Shown in pieces: positions 14,957 through 21,653 of a stretch of 21,653 nt of DNA. Under the pieces are notes generated by a model that had not been told where the DNA came from, did not search any database, and was given only the letters and a program-made list of their open reading frames with translations. Numbering within the stretch: the first letter of the stretch is position 1; each line of letters opens with the position of its first letter. A program made the translations under genes and the position numbers. The stretch spans positions 1-21,653 of the forward strand of contig JAITJU010000011.1 of NCBI GenBank assembly GCA_031278735.1. Direction: 5' to 3'. This stretch comes from Zoogloeaceae bacterium (lineage in GTDB: Bacteria; Pseudomonadota; Gammaproteobacteria; Burkholderiales; Rhodocyclaceae).

Positions 14957-15503
14957 CGGGCGCGAAATTCCAGGCGCCCGCCAGGAACATCGCCCGCGCC
15001 GTCCGGCAGGAACGGCAATCCGCGAGAATCGCCTTTTGCCGAAAACGGCGGGCGAGCGCAACGGCGGCGGCAAGGGGAAGACCGGGGACGAACAGACTGG
15101 CTTCGGGCGGCCAGACGCGGCGTCCGGCGCCGGTACCGGGATCGAAAATGGGATCGGCGCGGTTTTCGCCCGTGAAAAAACGCCAGCCGCCTTGCCGCAG
15201 CGCGGCGCGCAAGCGCGACTGGGCGCGGCGATTGTCGTTCAGGGCGCGGCGCGCGGATTGCGGATTCCATGCCGTCAGCAACGCCCAGCAGCGCCGCCGG
15301 GGAAAGGCAAGCGCCACCTCCGGCGCGGCGCGGCCAACGCGCAGAACGAACGCGGCGACATGCCGCGCCGCGCCGCCGCGCAACGTGACGTGATAGGCCG
15401 TGTCCCGGTAAGCGCGCCGCAACGCGGGCGGCACGGGCGACGGGGCGGCGCGCAGAAGGACAGGCTCCAGCGCCCGCCCGCGCCTACGGGATTTCGTCGT
15501 CAT
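14949..15503 (-). CDS. DUF3293 domain protein
   Basis: Function not known. The 184 residues show the DUF3293 pattern: YRDTAYHV near the start, LLTAWNPQSARRALNDNRRAQSRLRAALRQGGWRFF in the middle, and WPPEASLFVPGLPLAAAVALARRFRQKAILA near the end. The start overlaps the end of rmuC by 20 bp, so it is probably translated with it. A longer reading frame begins 48 bases earlier within rmuC but adds only a basic, unconserved tail. The stop overlaps the converging flavocytochrome gene by 8 bp. Confidence 0.8.
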   Translation of the reverse strand: MTTKSRRRGRALEPVLLRAAPSPVPPALRRAYRDTAYHVTLRGGAARHVAAFVLRVGRAAPEVALAFPRRRCWALLTAWNPQSARRALNDNRRAQSRLRAALRQGGWRFFTGENRADPIFDPGTGAGRRVWPPEASLFVPGLPLAAAVALARRFRQKAILADCRSCRTARAMFLAGAWNFAPVI

Positions 15504-16857
15504 CCGCCCGCGCCAGGGGAGCGGGGATTTCCAGCGCCTGCTCCCCGGCATCCAGACCCTGATCCGGCAAGACTTCCACGTCTTTCAGGCGGCGGGCGAG
15601 AACGCGGGTGCGGACTTCGGCCTTGTCGATGCTGCTGCTGGCTTCCGCCAGTTTCTTGCGGGTGTGCGCCAGCGCCTCGCCAAACTTCTCGAACTCGTTC
15701 TTCACCGCGCCCAGCACCGACCAGACCTCCGCCGAGCGCCGCTCGATCGCCAGGGTGCGAAACCCCATTTGCAGGCTGTTCAGCAAGGCGGCCAGCGTGG
15801 TCGGGCCTGCCAGGGTGACGCGCCATTGCCGTTGCAGCATGTCGACGAGGCCCGGACGGCGCAGCGCCTCGGCGTACAACCCCTCGACCGGCAGATAGAG
15901 AATGGCGAAATCCGTGGTGGCCGGGGGCGCGACATATTTTTCCCGGATGCTCCTGGCCTCCGCCTTGAGCCGTATCTCCAGCGCCTTGGCCGCCTCTTCC
16001 ATCATCGCCGCGTCGCTCTTCTCCTGCGCGTCCAGCAGCCGCTGATAATCTTCCAGCGGAAACTTGGCGTCTATGGGCAGCCAGACCACGCGCTTTTCCG
16101 CGCCATCGCCCCCGCCCGGCAGACGAATGGCGAACTCCACGCGCTCCTTGCTTTCCGGACGCGTGGCGACATTGGCGGCGTACTGGTCCGCGGTCAGCAT
16201 TTCATCCAGCAGGCGCCCCAACTGGATTTCGCCCCAGACGCCGCGCGTCTTGACGTTGGTCAGCACCCGCCGGAGATCGCCCACGCCCGCGGCCAGCGTC
16301 TGCATTTCGCCCAGACCCCGATGCACCTCTTCCAGACGCTCGCTCACGAGCTTGAAGGATTCCCCCAGACGCTGCTCCAGCGTGGCGTGGAGCTTTTCAT
16401 CCACCGTGCGCCGCATTTCATCGAGCTTGCTCGCGTTTTCGGCTTGCAGCGCCTGCAAACGGCTTTCCACGGCGGCGCGCAATTGCTCGAAACGGGCGTC
16501 CAGACTTTTGGCGACGCGCGCCAGTTCCTGCGCGAACCCTTCCTGCCGCTCGCTTTGCGCCTGACCAAGCTGCCCGACCAGTTGCCCCAAATGCTGGCCA
16601 AGATTCTGGAAGAGATGATGCTGCGCCTGCGTCCGTTCTTCCCGCTCGCGCGCCGACTGCTCGGCGGTCTCCCGCCGGTTGCCCGCCATTTCGCCGCGCC
16701 ATTCGCGCTCAAGCCGCTCCAGCCCGGCAACCAGCGTCTGTTGCAGGGTCTTCAGCGCGGCATCATCCGCCGCGGGATTGCGTCGGCGCAGGCAAAGCGC
16801 CAGCAACACGCCCAACAGCAGACATTGCAGAACGAGCAGAAAGGACAGGGAATCCAT
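15484..16857 (-). CDS. rmuC: DNA recombination protein RmuC
   Basis: RmuC-family protein, linked in E. coli to limiting rearrangements at inverted repeats; a nuclease role is proposed but not established. The 457 residues begin with a membrane anchor (about 5-23). A long Gln/Glu-rich coiled coil follows (about 35-190), then the RmuC domain: VLTNVKTRGVWGEIQLGRLLDEML, VVWLPIDAKFPLEDYQRLLDA, TTDFAILYLPVEGLYAEALR, and VTLAGPTTLAALLNSLQMGFRTLAIE. A GGAGG ribosome site lies 10 bases before the ATG, inside the last codons of the upstream NlpC/P60 gene, with 6 bp between the two genes. Confidence 0.95.
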   Translation of the reverse strand: MDSLSFLLVLQCLLLGVLLALCLRRRNPAADDAALKTLQQTLVAGLERLEREWRGEMAGNRRETAEQSAREREERTQAQHHLFQNLGQHLGQLVGQLGQAQSERQEGFAQELARVAKSLDARFEQLRAAVESRLQALQAENASKLDEMRRTVDEKLHATLEQRLGESFKLVSERLEEVHRGLGEMQTLAAGVGDLRRVLTNVKTRGVWGEIQLGRLLDEMLTADQYAANVATRPESKERVEFAIRLPGGGDGAEKRVVWLPIDAKFPLEDYQRLLDAQEKSDAAMMEEAAKALEIRLKAEARSIREKYVAPPATTDFAILYLPVEGLYAEALRRPGLVDMLQRQWRVTLAGPTTLAALLNSLQMGFRTLAIERRSAEVWSVLGAVKNEFEKFGEALAHTRKKLAEASSSIDKAEVRTRVLARRLKDVEVLPDQGLDAGEQALEIPAPLARADDDEIP

Positions 16858-16863
16858 GCGGGA

Positions 16864-17400
16864 TCAGCCTCCAAAATAACTGCGCGCTTCCTCGAAACGC
16901 AGCCGGTAATAGGCGTTCTCCAGACTGTCGATGCGCACCGCGCCATTGCTGGAAGGCGCGTGGACGAAACGCAGATCGCCGATATAGACGGCCACGTGCG
17001 AGCGCGGGCGATTCTGGGTATTGAAAAACAGGAGATCGCCGGGACGGATTTGTTCGGGACGGACGGCGCGCCCCTTCTTCGCCATGTCGGCGGCGCTGCC
17101 GGTCAACACATGCCGCGCCGCCTGACGATAAATGTAGCTGACCATGCCCGAACAATCCAATCCCGCCGCCGGGTTCTTGCCGCCGAAACGATAGCCCGTG
17201 CCAATCAGCCCCAGCGCGTACATCACCACTTCGCGCCCGGCCTGCGTCGCTTCCAGATTGCGCGCAAAAGCGCCGGAAGCGGGGGGCTCGCGCGTCAGCG
17301 ACTTGCCGCCGCCGCAACCGGCCAGCGCCAGCAGCAACAGGAAAAGCCCGGCCAGTCGCCGCGTCCCGGCCATCGTCCCGAAGAAAATCGTCTGCCGCAT
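16864..17400 (-). CDS. NlpC/P60-family lipoprotein (peptidoglycan endopeptidase)
   Basis: Predicted outer-membrane or periplasmic lipoprotein that cuts peptide cross-links or stems in peptidoglycan. The signal peptide ends with lipobox LALAGC (C29). The catalytic residues of the NlpC/P60 fold are visible: C83 in LDCSGMVSYIYR, H135 in RSHVAVYIG, and H147 in FVHAPSSNG. The 178 residues match small Spr/NlpC-type enzymes. A GGGGA sequence precedes the ATG; a second ATG 27 bases later would also keep the lipobox. It is the first gene of the NlpC-rmuC-DUF3293 run and is divergent from the VanZ-like gene. Confidence 0.9.
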   Translation of the reverse strand: MRQTIFFGTMAGTRRLAGLFLLLLALAGCGGGKSLTREPPASGAFARNLEATQAGREVVMYALGLIGTGYRFGGKNPAAGLDCSGMVSYIYRQAARHVLTGSAADMAKKGRAVRPEQIRPGDLLFFNTQNRPRSHVAVYIGDLRFVHAPSSNGAVRIDSLENAYYRLRFEEARSYFGG

Positions 17401-17533
17401 CGCCTGTCCCCCGTCCCGTTTTTATTGAACCGGGCAAAGTATCGCCTGTCCCCTGAATTTTTGAAAGCCGCATTTTTTGTTCGCCCCAACATGATTTACA
17501 CTGCCCATCCCGCTTTCCCATTCCCAACGCCTG

Positions 17534-18625
17534 ATGCCTGAGCCTCGCACCCCATCGCCGCCGGACGACGCGCCGGATTTGCTGCCGCGTTATCTGGCGC
17601 TGGCCTGGGCGGGGCTGACGGTCTATGGCAGCCTCTACCCGTTCTCCGGCTGGCGGCGCGGCGGCGCCGACGCCTTTGCCTTCCTGTCCTGGGCGTGGCC
17701 GGATTACTGGACGAAGTTCGACCTTGCCGCCAACATCGTCATCTACATGCCGCTGGGTTTCCTGCTGACGCTTGCCCTGCGGCGTCTGCCGGGACGCGCC
17801 AGCGGCGTGACGTGCGCCGTCCTCGCTTCCGCTCTCCTGAGCCTGGGCATGGAAAGCCTGCAAACCTGGCTGCCCAGCCGCATCGCCTCGAATCTCGATT
17901 TTGCCTGCAACACCCTGGGCGCGCTGCTGGGCGGCCTGACGGCGCTCTGGGTCGGCGCGCGGCTGCGCCTCTGGTGGAAATCCTGGCGAGCGCGCCGCAT
18001 CGCGCCCCTGCCGCACGTCGATCTGGGACTGACCCTGCTGGGATTGTGGCTCATGACCCTGCTTTCGCCGGAGACGCTGCTCTTCGGCGTGGGCGACCTG
18101 CGCCAGACCCTCGATATGGGGCTGCCGACGCAGGGCTACGCGCCGCGAACCTACCATATCGCCGAAACCGCCGTCGTCACCAGCAACGTCCTGGCCATGG
18201 GGCTGTTCGTCGCCGCCCTGTTGCGCGGGCGCTGGCGCGCCTACCTGCTGGTTCCGGCGTTCTTCCTGTTCGCGGCGATCCTATGCAGTCTCTCGGCGGC
18301 GCTTTTCTCCGCGCCCGCGCAATTTCTCGTCTGGATGACGCCCGGCGCGCGCGAAGGTCTGGCGCTCGGCGCGGCGCTTCTGTCCCTGACCCTGCTCCTG
18401 CCGCCGCGGACGCGCCCGCCGCTGGCCGCGCTCGCCCTCCTCATCGGCGTTTTGCTCGTCAATTGCGTCCCCATGAATCCGTATTCGCTCGCCGCGCCCG
18501 CGCGCGGGCAGGAAGGCCACTTCTTCAATTTCAACGGCCTCACCCGCTGGATTTCCATCATCTGGCCCTTTCTCGCCTTCCCTTACCTGCTTCTGGCCTG
18601 CCGGAGAGAAAAAAACGGCGCATGA
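17534..18625 (+). CDS. VanZ-like family membrane protein
   Basis: Polytopic membrane protein with an N-terminal VanZ-like domain; its function in such bacteria is not known. In the 363 residues, FDLAANIVIYMPLGFLLTLALRR and ESLQTWLPSRIASNLDFACNTLGALLG (about 107-133) are the VanZ signature. The second half adds about five more membrane helices without a recognised domain, so it is larger than minimal VanZ proteins (about 160 residues). No clear ribosome site is seen before the ATG. It lies 66 bp upstream of fliJ on the same strand, possibly one transcript. Confidence 0.82.
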   Translation: MPEPRTPSPPDDAPDLLPRYLALAWAGLTVYGSLYPFSGWRRGGADAFAFLSWAWPDYWTKFDLAANIVIYMPLGFLLTLALRRLPGRASGVTCAVLASALLSLGMESLQTWLPSRIASNLDFACNTLGALLGGLTALWVGARLRLWWKSWRARRIAPLPHVDLGLTLLGLWLMTLLSPETLLFGVGDLRQTLDMGLPTQGYAPRTYHIAETAVVTSNVLAMGLFVAALLRGRWRAYLLVPAFFLFAAILCSLSAALFSAPAQFLVWMTPGAREGLALGAALLSLTLLLPPRTRPPLAALALLIGVLLVNCVPMNPYSLAAPARGQEGHFFNFNGLTRWISIIWPFLAFPYLLLACRREKNGA

Positions 18626-18691
18626 CGCGCCAGGGATGCGCCGCCGCCATCCGCCTCGCCTTACACTTCCCTTCCTCCCCGGTGATTCCCG

Positions 18692-19144
18692 ATGACCAAA
18701 TTTACCCTGCAACCCCTGCTGGATCTCCTGAACGAACGCGCCGACGAAGCGGCGCGGCAGTTGGGACGCCTGATTGCGGCGGAAGAGGACGCGCGCGCGC
18801 GGCTGGCCTTGCTGTGCCAGTACCGGGAAGAATACGCCCAGCGTTTCCGGGAGGCGCAACTGGCGGGATTGACCCTTTCCAGCTGGCGCAACTATCAGGA
18901 ATTTCTCGGCAAAATCGACGAGGCCATCCGGCAACAGGGCGCGCAGGTCGAAAATTCCGCGCAAAACACGGCGGCGGGACAGGAACACTGGCGGGAACAA
19001 AACGCCCGCATGAAAGCCATTGATACGCTCTCCTTGCGCCATCAACGCGCGGAAAACCAGAAGGCGCTGCGCCAGGAACAAAAGCAGACCGACGAATACG
19101 GCCTCCGGCGGCATGAACCAGAGCAGGACGACCGGGAACCGTGA
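18692..19144 (+). CDS. fliJ: flagellar export protein FliJ
   Basis: Small cytoplasmic coiled-coil protein of the flagellar type III export apparatus; it contacts the FliI ATPase and FlhA. The 150 residues are almost wholly helical and charged. The N-terminus FTLQPLLDLLNERADEAARQLGRL and the central EEYAQRFREAQLAGLTLSSWRNYQEFLGKIDEAI match FliJ. Its length is typical. Normally it follows fliI; here its neighbours are a VanZ-like gene and, converging, hypC. The upstream ribosome site is weak (GGTGA). Confidence 0.88.
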   Translation: MTKFTLQPLLDLLNERADEAARQLGRLIAAEEDARARLALLCQYREEYAQRFREAQLAGLTLSSWRNYQEFLGKIDEAIRQQGAQVENSAQNTAAGQEHWREQNARMKAIDTLSLRHQRAENQKALRQEQKQTDEYGLRRHEPEQDDREP

Positions 19145-19174
19145 GAAGCCGCCGTAGGCCGCGCCGACGCGCCT

Positions 19175-19414
19175 TTACCGCCCGCCGCCTTCCGGCTTGT
19201 CAGAACCCTGATCCCGGATGAGCGCCAGCGTTTTTTCGGCCTCCGCCGGATCGAGCTTGCTCAGGGCATAGCCGACATGCACGATGACATAATCGCCGGG
19301 CGCGACGTCATCGACGAGCGCCAGCGAAACCTCGCACTGTACGCCCGACAGGGTCACGAGCGCGTTCCCCGGCGGAATCAGTCGCGCGACGCGGGCAGGC
19401 AGGGCAAGACACAT
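19175..19414 (-). CDS. hypC: HypC/HupF-family [NiFe]-hydrogenase maturation chaperone
   Basis: Small chaperone that, with HypD, assembles the Fe(CN)2CO group and carries it to the hydrogenase large subunit. The start was set at MCLALPARV because the second-position cysteine, freed after Met removal, is the functional residue; the frame runs 54 bases further 5' but that would bury it. The 79 residues include the conserved V-D-D-V-A-P-G-D-Y-V-I-V-H-V-G-Y-A block and a helical C-terminus (DPAEAEKTLALI). No other hydrogenase or hyp genes are in the window. It begins 8 bp after the exported coiled-coil gene, so it is probably cotranscribed. Confidence 0.9.
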   Translation of the reverse strand: MCLALPARVARLIPPGNALVTLSGVQCEVSLALVDDVAPGDYVIVHVGYALSKLDPAEAEKTLALIRDQGSDKPEGGGR

Positions 19415-19422
19415 GGCGAAAC

Positions 19423-19905
19423 TCAGGGCGCGACCGCTTCGTTGCCGCAGGATTCCCGCGAAGAACAAACCGGGCTGCCTTCGCTGTCCGGCTTCCTTTT
19501 TTCCGCCTTGGCGGCGCGCTCCCGGCGCTTGATTTCTCGCTCGCGGACGCGCGCCTGATATTCCATTTCCCTGCCCTGGGCGGCAAGGCGGCGGGCTTCG
19601 CGCAGGCTTTCCAACTGGCGCTCCCGCGCCGCGTTGCGGCAGTCGTTTTCCAGAAACTTGCGGGCGCAGGCGGCGGCTTCCGCCTCGAAACGGGCGTCCG
19701 CGGCATCACGCAGGGACTGGGCGTTTTCCTGTATGGACCGGGCGGCTTCGATATCCCGAAGCGCCGTCGCGTAAAGCTCCTGTTGCAGACAGCCGTCGCC
19801 AGCGCAACCCGACGCTTCTCGCGCCGATTCGTCGTCCTGCGCGCGGACGACAAGCGCGGCAAGGGCAATCAGGCAGGCAGCCAGACTTTTGGATCGATAT
19901 TCCAT
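19423..19905 (-). CDS. small exported coiled-coil protein of unknown function
   Basis: 160 residues. A signal peptide (about 1-22, ending VVRA before Gln) is followed by a highly charged, Arg/Glu/Ala-rich helical region with coiled-coil character (about 70-140). Cysteines occur in pairs (CAGDGC near 34-39, ACARKFLENDC near 79-89, CSSRESC near the end), which would suit disulfides in the periplasm. The segment around CARKFLENDCRNAARERQLESLREARRLA resembles a group of uncharacterised betaproteobacterial periplasmic proteins. It overlaps the 3' end of the HD-GYP gene by 37 bp and precedes hypC by 8 bp. A GAGG ribosome site lies 10 bases before the ATG. Function unknown. Confidence 0.7.
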   Translation of the reverse strand: MEYRSKSLAACLIALAALVVRAQDDESAREASGCAGDGCLQQELYATALRDIEAARSIQENAQSLRDAADARFEAEAAACARKFLENDCRNAARERQLESLREARRLAAQGREMEYQARVREREIKRRERAAKAEKRKPDSEGSPVCSSRESCGNEAVAP

Positions 19906-21071
19906 TTGCTGAATTCCTCGTGACCGACCAGCCGATCATTGCCGCGCCGCAAATCGATGTGTTCCGGCGTCAGGTAGCATTGCTGCGCGGCGTGATAGAT
20001 GACTTCGACCTGCGGATGCAGCAGATCGCCTTCATTCTGTTCGCGCACCACGGCCAGCCGGTTACTTTCCAGACGCACCAGCGAGCCGGTGGGATAAATG
20101 CCAATGGCGCGAATGAAACTATGCACCAGCTTCGGCTCGAAGTGATGATTGCTCCATTCAAGCAGCTTCTTCAGCGCGCTGGAGGGCTGCATTCCCTTGT
20201 GATAGACGCGATCGGAAGAAATGGCGTCATAGACGTCGACGATGGAAGACATCTGCCCGTAAAGAGAAAGCGCCTCGCCCTTCAGCCGATGCGGGTAGCC
20301 GCTGCCGTCGTAGCGCTCATGATGCTGCGCCGCGACCTGCATGGCGGTGGCGGTAATGCCGGGCGTTTCCTGCAGAATCTGGATGCTGAACACCACGTGC
20401 TCCTGCATCTGGGCGAATTCCGCCGCGTTCAGGCTGCCGGGCTTGTTGAGAATGGCGTCCGGCACCATTGATTTGCCCACGTCATGAAGCAGCGCGCCCA
20501 GGGCGATTTCCTTGATGGTTTGGCGCGACATGTCCAGCTCGCGCGCGAAGGTCACCATCAGGGCGCAGACGCTGACGGAATGCTCGAAGGTATAGTTGTC
20601 GTGGCGCTTCAGCCCCACCAGCGGCAGGAGCGCGTTCTGGTTGCGGAAAATGGAGTCCATCATGTTTTCCAGCAGCGGCTCCATGCGGTCGACTTCGATT
20701 TGCGCGCCCAGGCGCACATCGGTCATCAGACGCCGGATGATGTGATTGGCTTCCGTGTGTATATGCTGGGCGCGTTGCGTTTCCTCCGCCAGCGCCACTT
20801 GACGCGGGCGCTCGCCGCAAGGCGTGATGCTTTCCATGCGCTGCTGCAACTCCGCCTGCACTTCCTCTTCCGTGGGCGCGTTGGCGACATCCAGACCCCG
20901 ATCCGTGTCGATATAAACTTCGCGTACCCCCAGGCTGCGAATCTTGGCGATGCGCGCCTTGCCGTCCACCAGAAAACTGTTGGTGAGAAAAGGGTGCTCC
21001 ATCCAGTCGCAATTCAGGTCATGAATGTACATGCCTGAAACCAGATCGGATACGGGAATCTTTTTAATCAT
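19869..21071 (-). CDS. HD-GYP domain cyclic-di-GMP phosphodiesterase with DUF3391
   Basis: Predicted to hydrolyse c-di-GMP and so favour motility over attachment. The 400 residues start with a DUF3391 domain (IKKIPVSDLVSGMYIHDL..., residues 1-65). The HD-GYP domain follows at about 155-330: H-D at 196-197 (LLHDVGK) and the HHERYDGSGYP motif at 250-260, so the metal and substrate residues look intact. The start at 21071 begins the DUF3391 domain. The frame extends to 21131, but a perfect TATAAT at 21135-21140 would put the transcript start near 21128, arguing against the longest form. No Shine-Dalgarno is visible. It heads an operon with the exported coiled-coil gene and hypC. Confidence 0.92.
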   Translation of the reverse strand: MIKKIPVSDLVSGMYIHDLNCDWMEHPFLTNSFLVDGKARIAKIRSLGVREVYIDTDRGLDVANAPTEEEVQAELQQRMESITPCGERPRQVALAEETQRAQHIHTEANHIIRRLMTDVRLGAQIEVDRMEPLLENMMDSIFRNQNALLPLVGLKRHDNYTFEHSVSVCALMVTFARELDMSRQTIKEIALGALLHDVGKSMVPDAILNKPGSLNAAEFAQMQEHVVFSIQILQETPGITATAMQVAAQHHERYDGSGYPHRLKGEALSLYGQMSSIVDVYDAISSDRVYHKGMQPSSALKKLLEWSNHHFEPKLVHSFIRAIGIYPTGSLVRLESNRLAVVREQNEGDLLHPQVEVIYHAAQQCYLTPEHIDLRRGNDRLVGHEEFSKWNIDPKVWLPA

Positions 21072-21117
21072 GGGTAAAAACGGCAAAAAAACGAGGCATT
21101 CCATTGGAAAGTCTGGA

Positions 21118-21161
21118 AAGCGCGAAGGCATACGATTATAACGCGGGCGTTTTTCGCGCTT
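21118..21161. promoter_or_regulatory. inverted repeat AAGCGCGAA/TTCGCGCTT around the HD-GYP -10 box
   Basis: Exact 9-bp arms at 21118-21126 and 21153-21161, separated by 26 bp, are centred on the TATAAT box. The arrangement fits a dimeric regulator or a pair of sites, but chance is possible in GC-rich DNA. Confidence 0.3.
21135..21140 (-). promoter_or_regulatory. candidate -10 box of the HD-GYP operon
   Basis: Minus-strand TATAAT, a perfect consensus, about 64 bases before the chosen ATG. The -35 region is not recognisable, so activation by a regulator is possible. The box sits at the centre of a 9-bp inverted repeat (21118-21126/21153-21161). Confidence 0.45.
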
Positions 21162-21238
21162 CCTGCTTATTTATTATGCCAGCCTCAAACCTTTCGCGCT
21201 TGCCCGCGCCAGGCGTTTTCCGATCGAAAAGTTACGGA

Positions 21239-21263
21239 CGCGGCGCGCCGAAAACGCGCCGCG
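21239..21263. repeat. GC-rich hairpin downstream of the glycosyltransferase gene
   Basis: Perfect 9-bp arms CGCGGCGCG (21239-21247) and CGCGCCGCG (21255-21263) enclose a 7-base loop, about 80 bases after the glycosyltransferase stop. No T-run follows on the minus strand, so termination would be weak or Rho-assisted. Confidence 0.4.
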
Positions 21264-21341
21264 CCGCCGGAGTTCGCCGTTTTGCGCCCGGCTTGCGCGA
21301 CCGACGGACACAAAACGCCGGTACAAACCCGGCACAGGAAA

Positions 21342-21653
21342 TCACGCCGCGCCGACGTTTGTCCAGCGCCGCCACATGCCGCGAAACGCCCGTTCCAGAT
21401 TGCGGGCAAAGCGCGGAGCGTCCATCAGGGAACTGGCCTGCATCCGTTCGCGCAGATTGGCGCGCAGCGCCTTCAAACGCGGGAGATCGCGACTCAAGGC
21501 AACGGCAATGTCGACATAGGCTTCCGGCGTGTCCGCGATCAATTCGTCCAGACCCACGTTTTTCAGGATGATGCGCCCCATGCGCGAAACCAGCGCGTCG
21601 CCCGGCCAGGTGACGAAGGGAACGCCCATCCAGATGGAATCGTAGCCGGTCGT
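21342..21653 (-). CDS. O-GlcNAc transferase-like glycosyltransferase, GT41 C-terminal part (partial, runs off the window)
   Basis: The frame is open to the right edge, so the 5' part is missing. The visible residues (about 103, from TTGYDSIWMGVPFVTWPGDALVSRMGRIILKNVGLDELIA to the DAPRFARNLERAFRGMWRRW end) match the C-terminal catalytic half of the SPINDLY/O-GlcNAc transferase type enzymes: a nucleotide-sugar site followed by the closing helices. Bacterial members often carry TPR repeats in front and modify proteins such as flagellin or adhesins. With flagellar genes in the same window, flagellin glycosylation is a reasonable guess only. An internal ATG at 21629 is not the start. Confidence 0.88.
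   Translation of the reverse strand, partial: TTGYDSIWMGVPFVTWPGDALVSRMGRIILKNVGLDELIADTPEAYVDIAVALSRDLPRLKALRANLRERMQASSLMDAPRFARNLERAFRGMWRRWTNVGAA

Noticed and set aside
15664..17541. 625-residue plus-strand open frame opposite rmuC and the NlpC/P60 gene
   Set aside because: Both minus-strand genes are unambiguous; this frame is Arg/Gln-rich shadow sequence.
1..21653. tRNA, rRNA, CRISPR array, prophage or complete insertion sequence
   Set aside because: Nothing resembling tRNA T-arms, rRNA, regularly spaced repeats, phage genes or a transposase gene was seen on either strand.

Overview
The window is about 21.7 kb of high-GC DNA from a motile Gram-negative bacterium, most likely a betaproteobacterium. 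Three features point that way: a Porin_4-type outer-membrane porin with a short Lys-Lys signal peptide, the pair UbiU/UbiV, and an HD-GYP protein with an N-terminal DUF3391 domain. A Rhodocyclales-like origin is plausible but cannot be proven from sequence alone. Coding density is high, genes often overlap by 4 to 40 bp, and most long ORFs opposite real genes are GC-driven shadows.

Layout. (1) 1-4322, plus strand: rod and hook genes flgC-flgD-flgE-flgF-flgG, preceded by what may be the last codons of flgB. The cluster is tight except for a 222-bp hairpin-rich gap between flgE and flgF, and it stops after flgG with no flgH/I/J. (2) 4510-5609, plus: an XRE-cupin transcription regulator coupled by an ATGA overlap to a GNAT acetyltransferase. 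(3) 5651-11781, minus: read right to left, a putative Na+/H+ antiporter, rimO and a D-2-hydroxyglutarate/glycolate dehydrogenase-like flavoprotein overlap end to end. An 83-bp gap with a candidate promoter follows, then ubiU and ubiV for oxygen-independent ubiquinone hydroxylation. (4) 11782-12170: an intergenic stretch holding a non-autonomous transposable element (177 bp, 20-bp terminal inverted repeats, exact 10-bp target duplication), a further imperfect hairpin, and the strong terminator of the porin gene. (5) 12171-14956: a porin (minus) divergent from a ferric-reductase-like flavocytochrome (plus). (6) 14949-17400, minus: an NlpC/P60 lipoprotein, rmuC and a DUF3293 protein, packed together. 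(7) 17534-19144, plus: a VanZ-like membrane protein and an isolated fliJ. (8) 19175-21071, minus: an HD-GYP protein, a small exported coiled-coil protein and hypC. (9) 21342-21653, minus: the C-terminal end of a GT41 (O-GlcNAc transferase-like) glycosyltransferase that runs off the window.

Together the genes describe a flagellated, probably facultatively anaerobic cell: anaerobic ubiquinone synthesis, a HypC hydrogenase-maturation chaperone and c-di-GMP turnover beside flagellar parts and a possible flagellin glycosyltransferase. Flagellar genes are scattered (flgB-G, fliJ), which suggests a rearranged chromosome. The most notable structure not explained by ordinary genes is the small inverted-repeat element at 11861-12037, just upstream of the antiporter operon.
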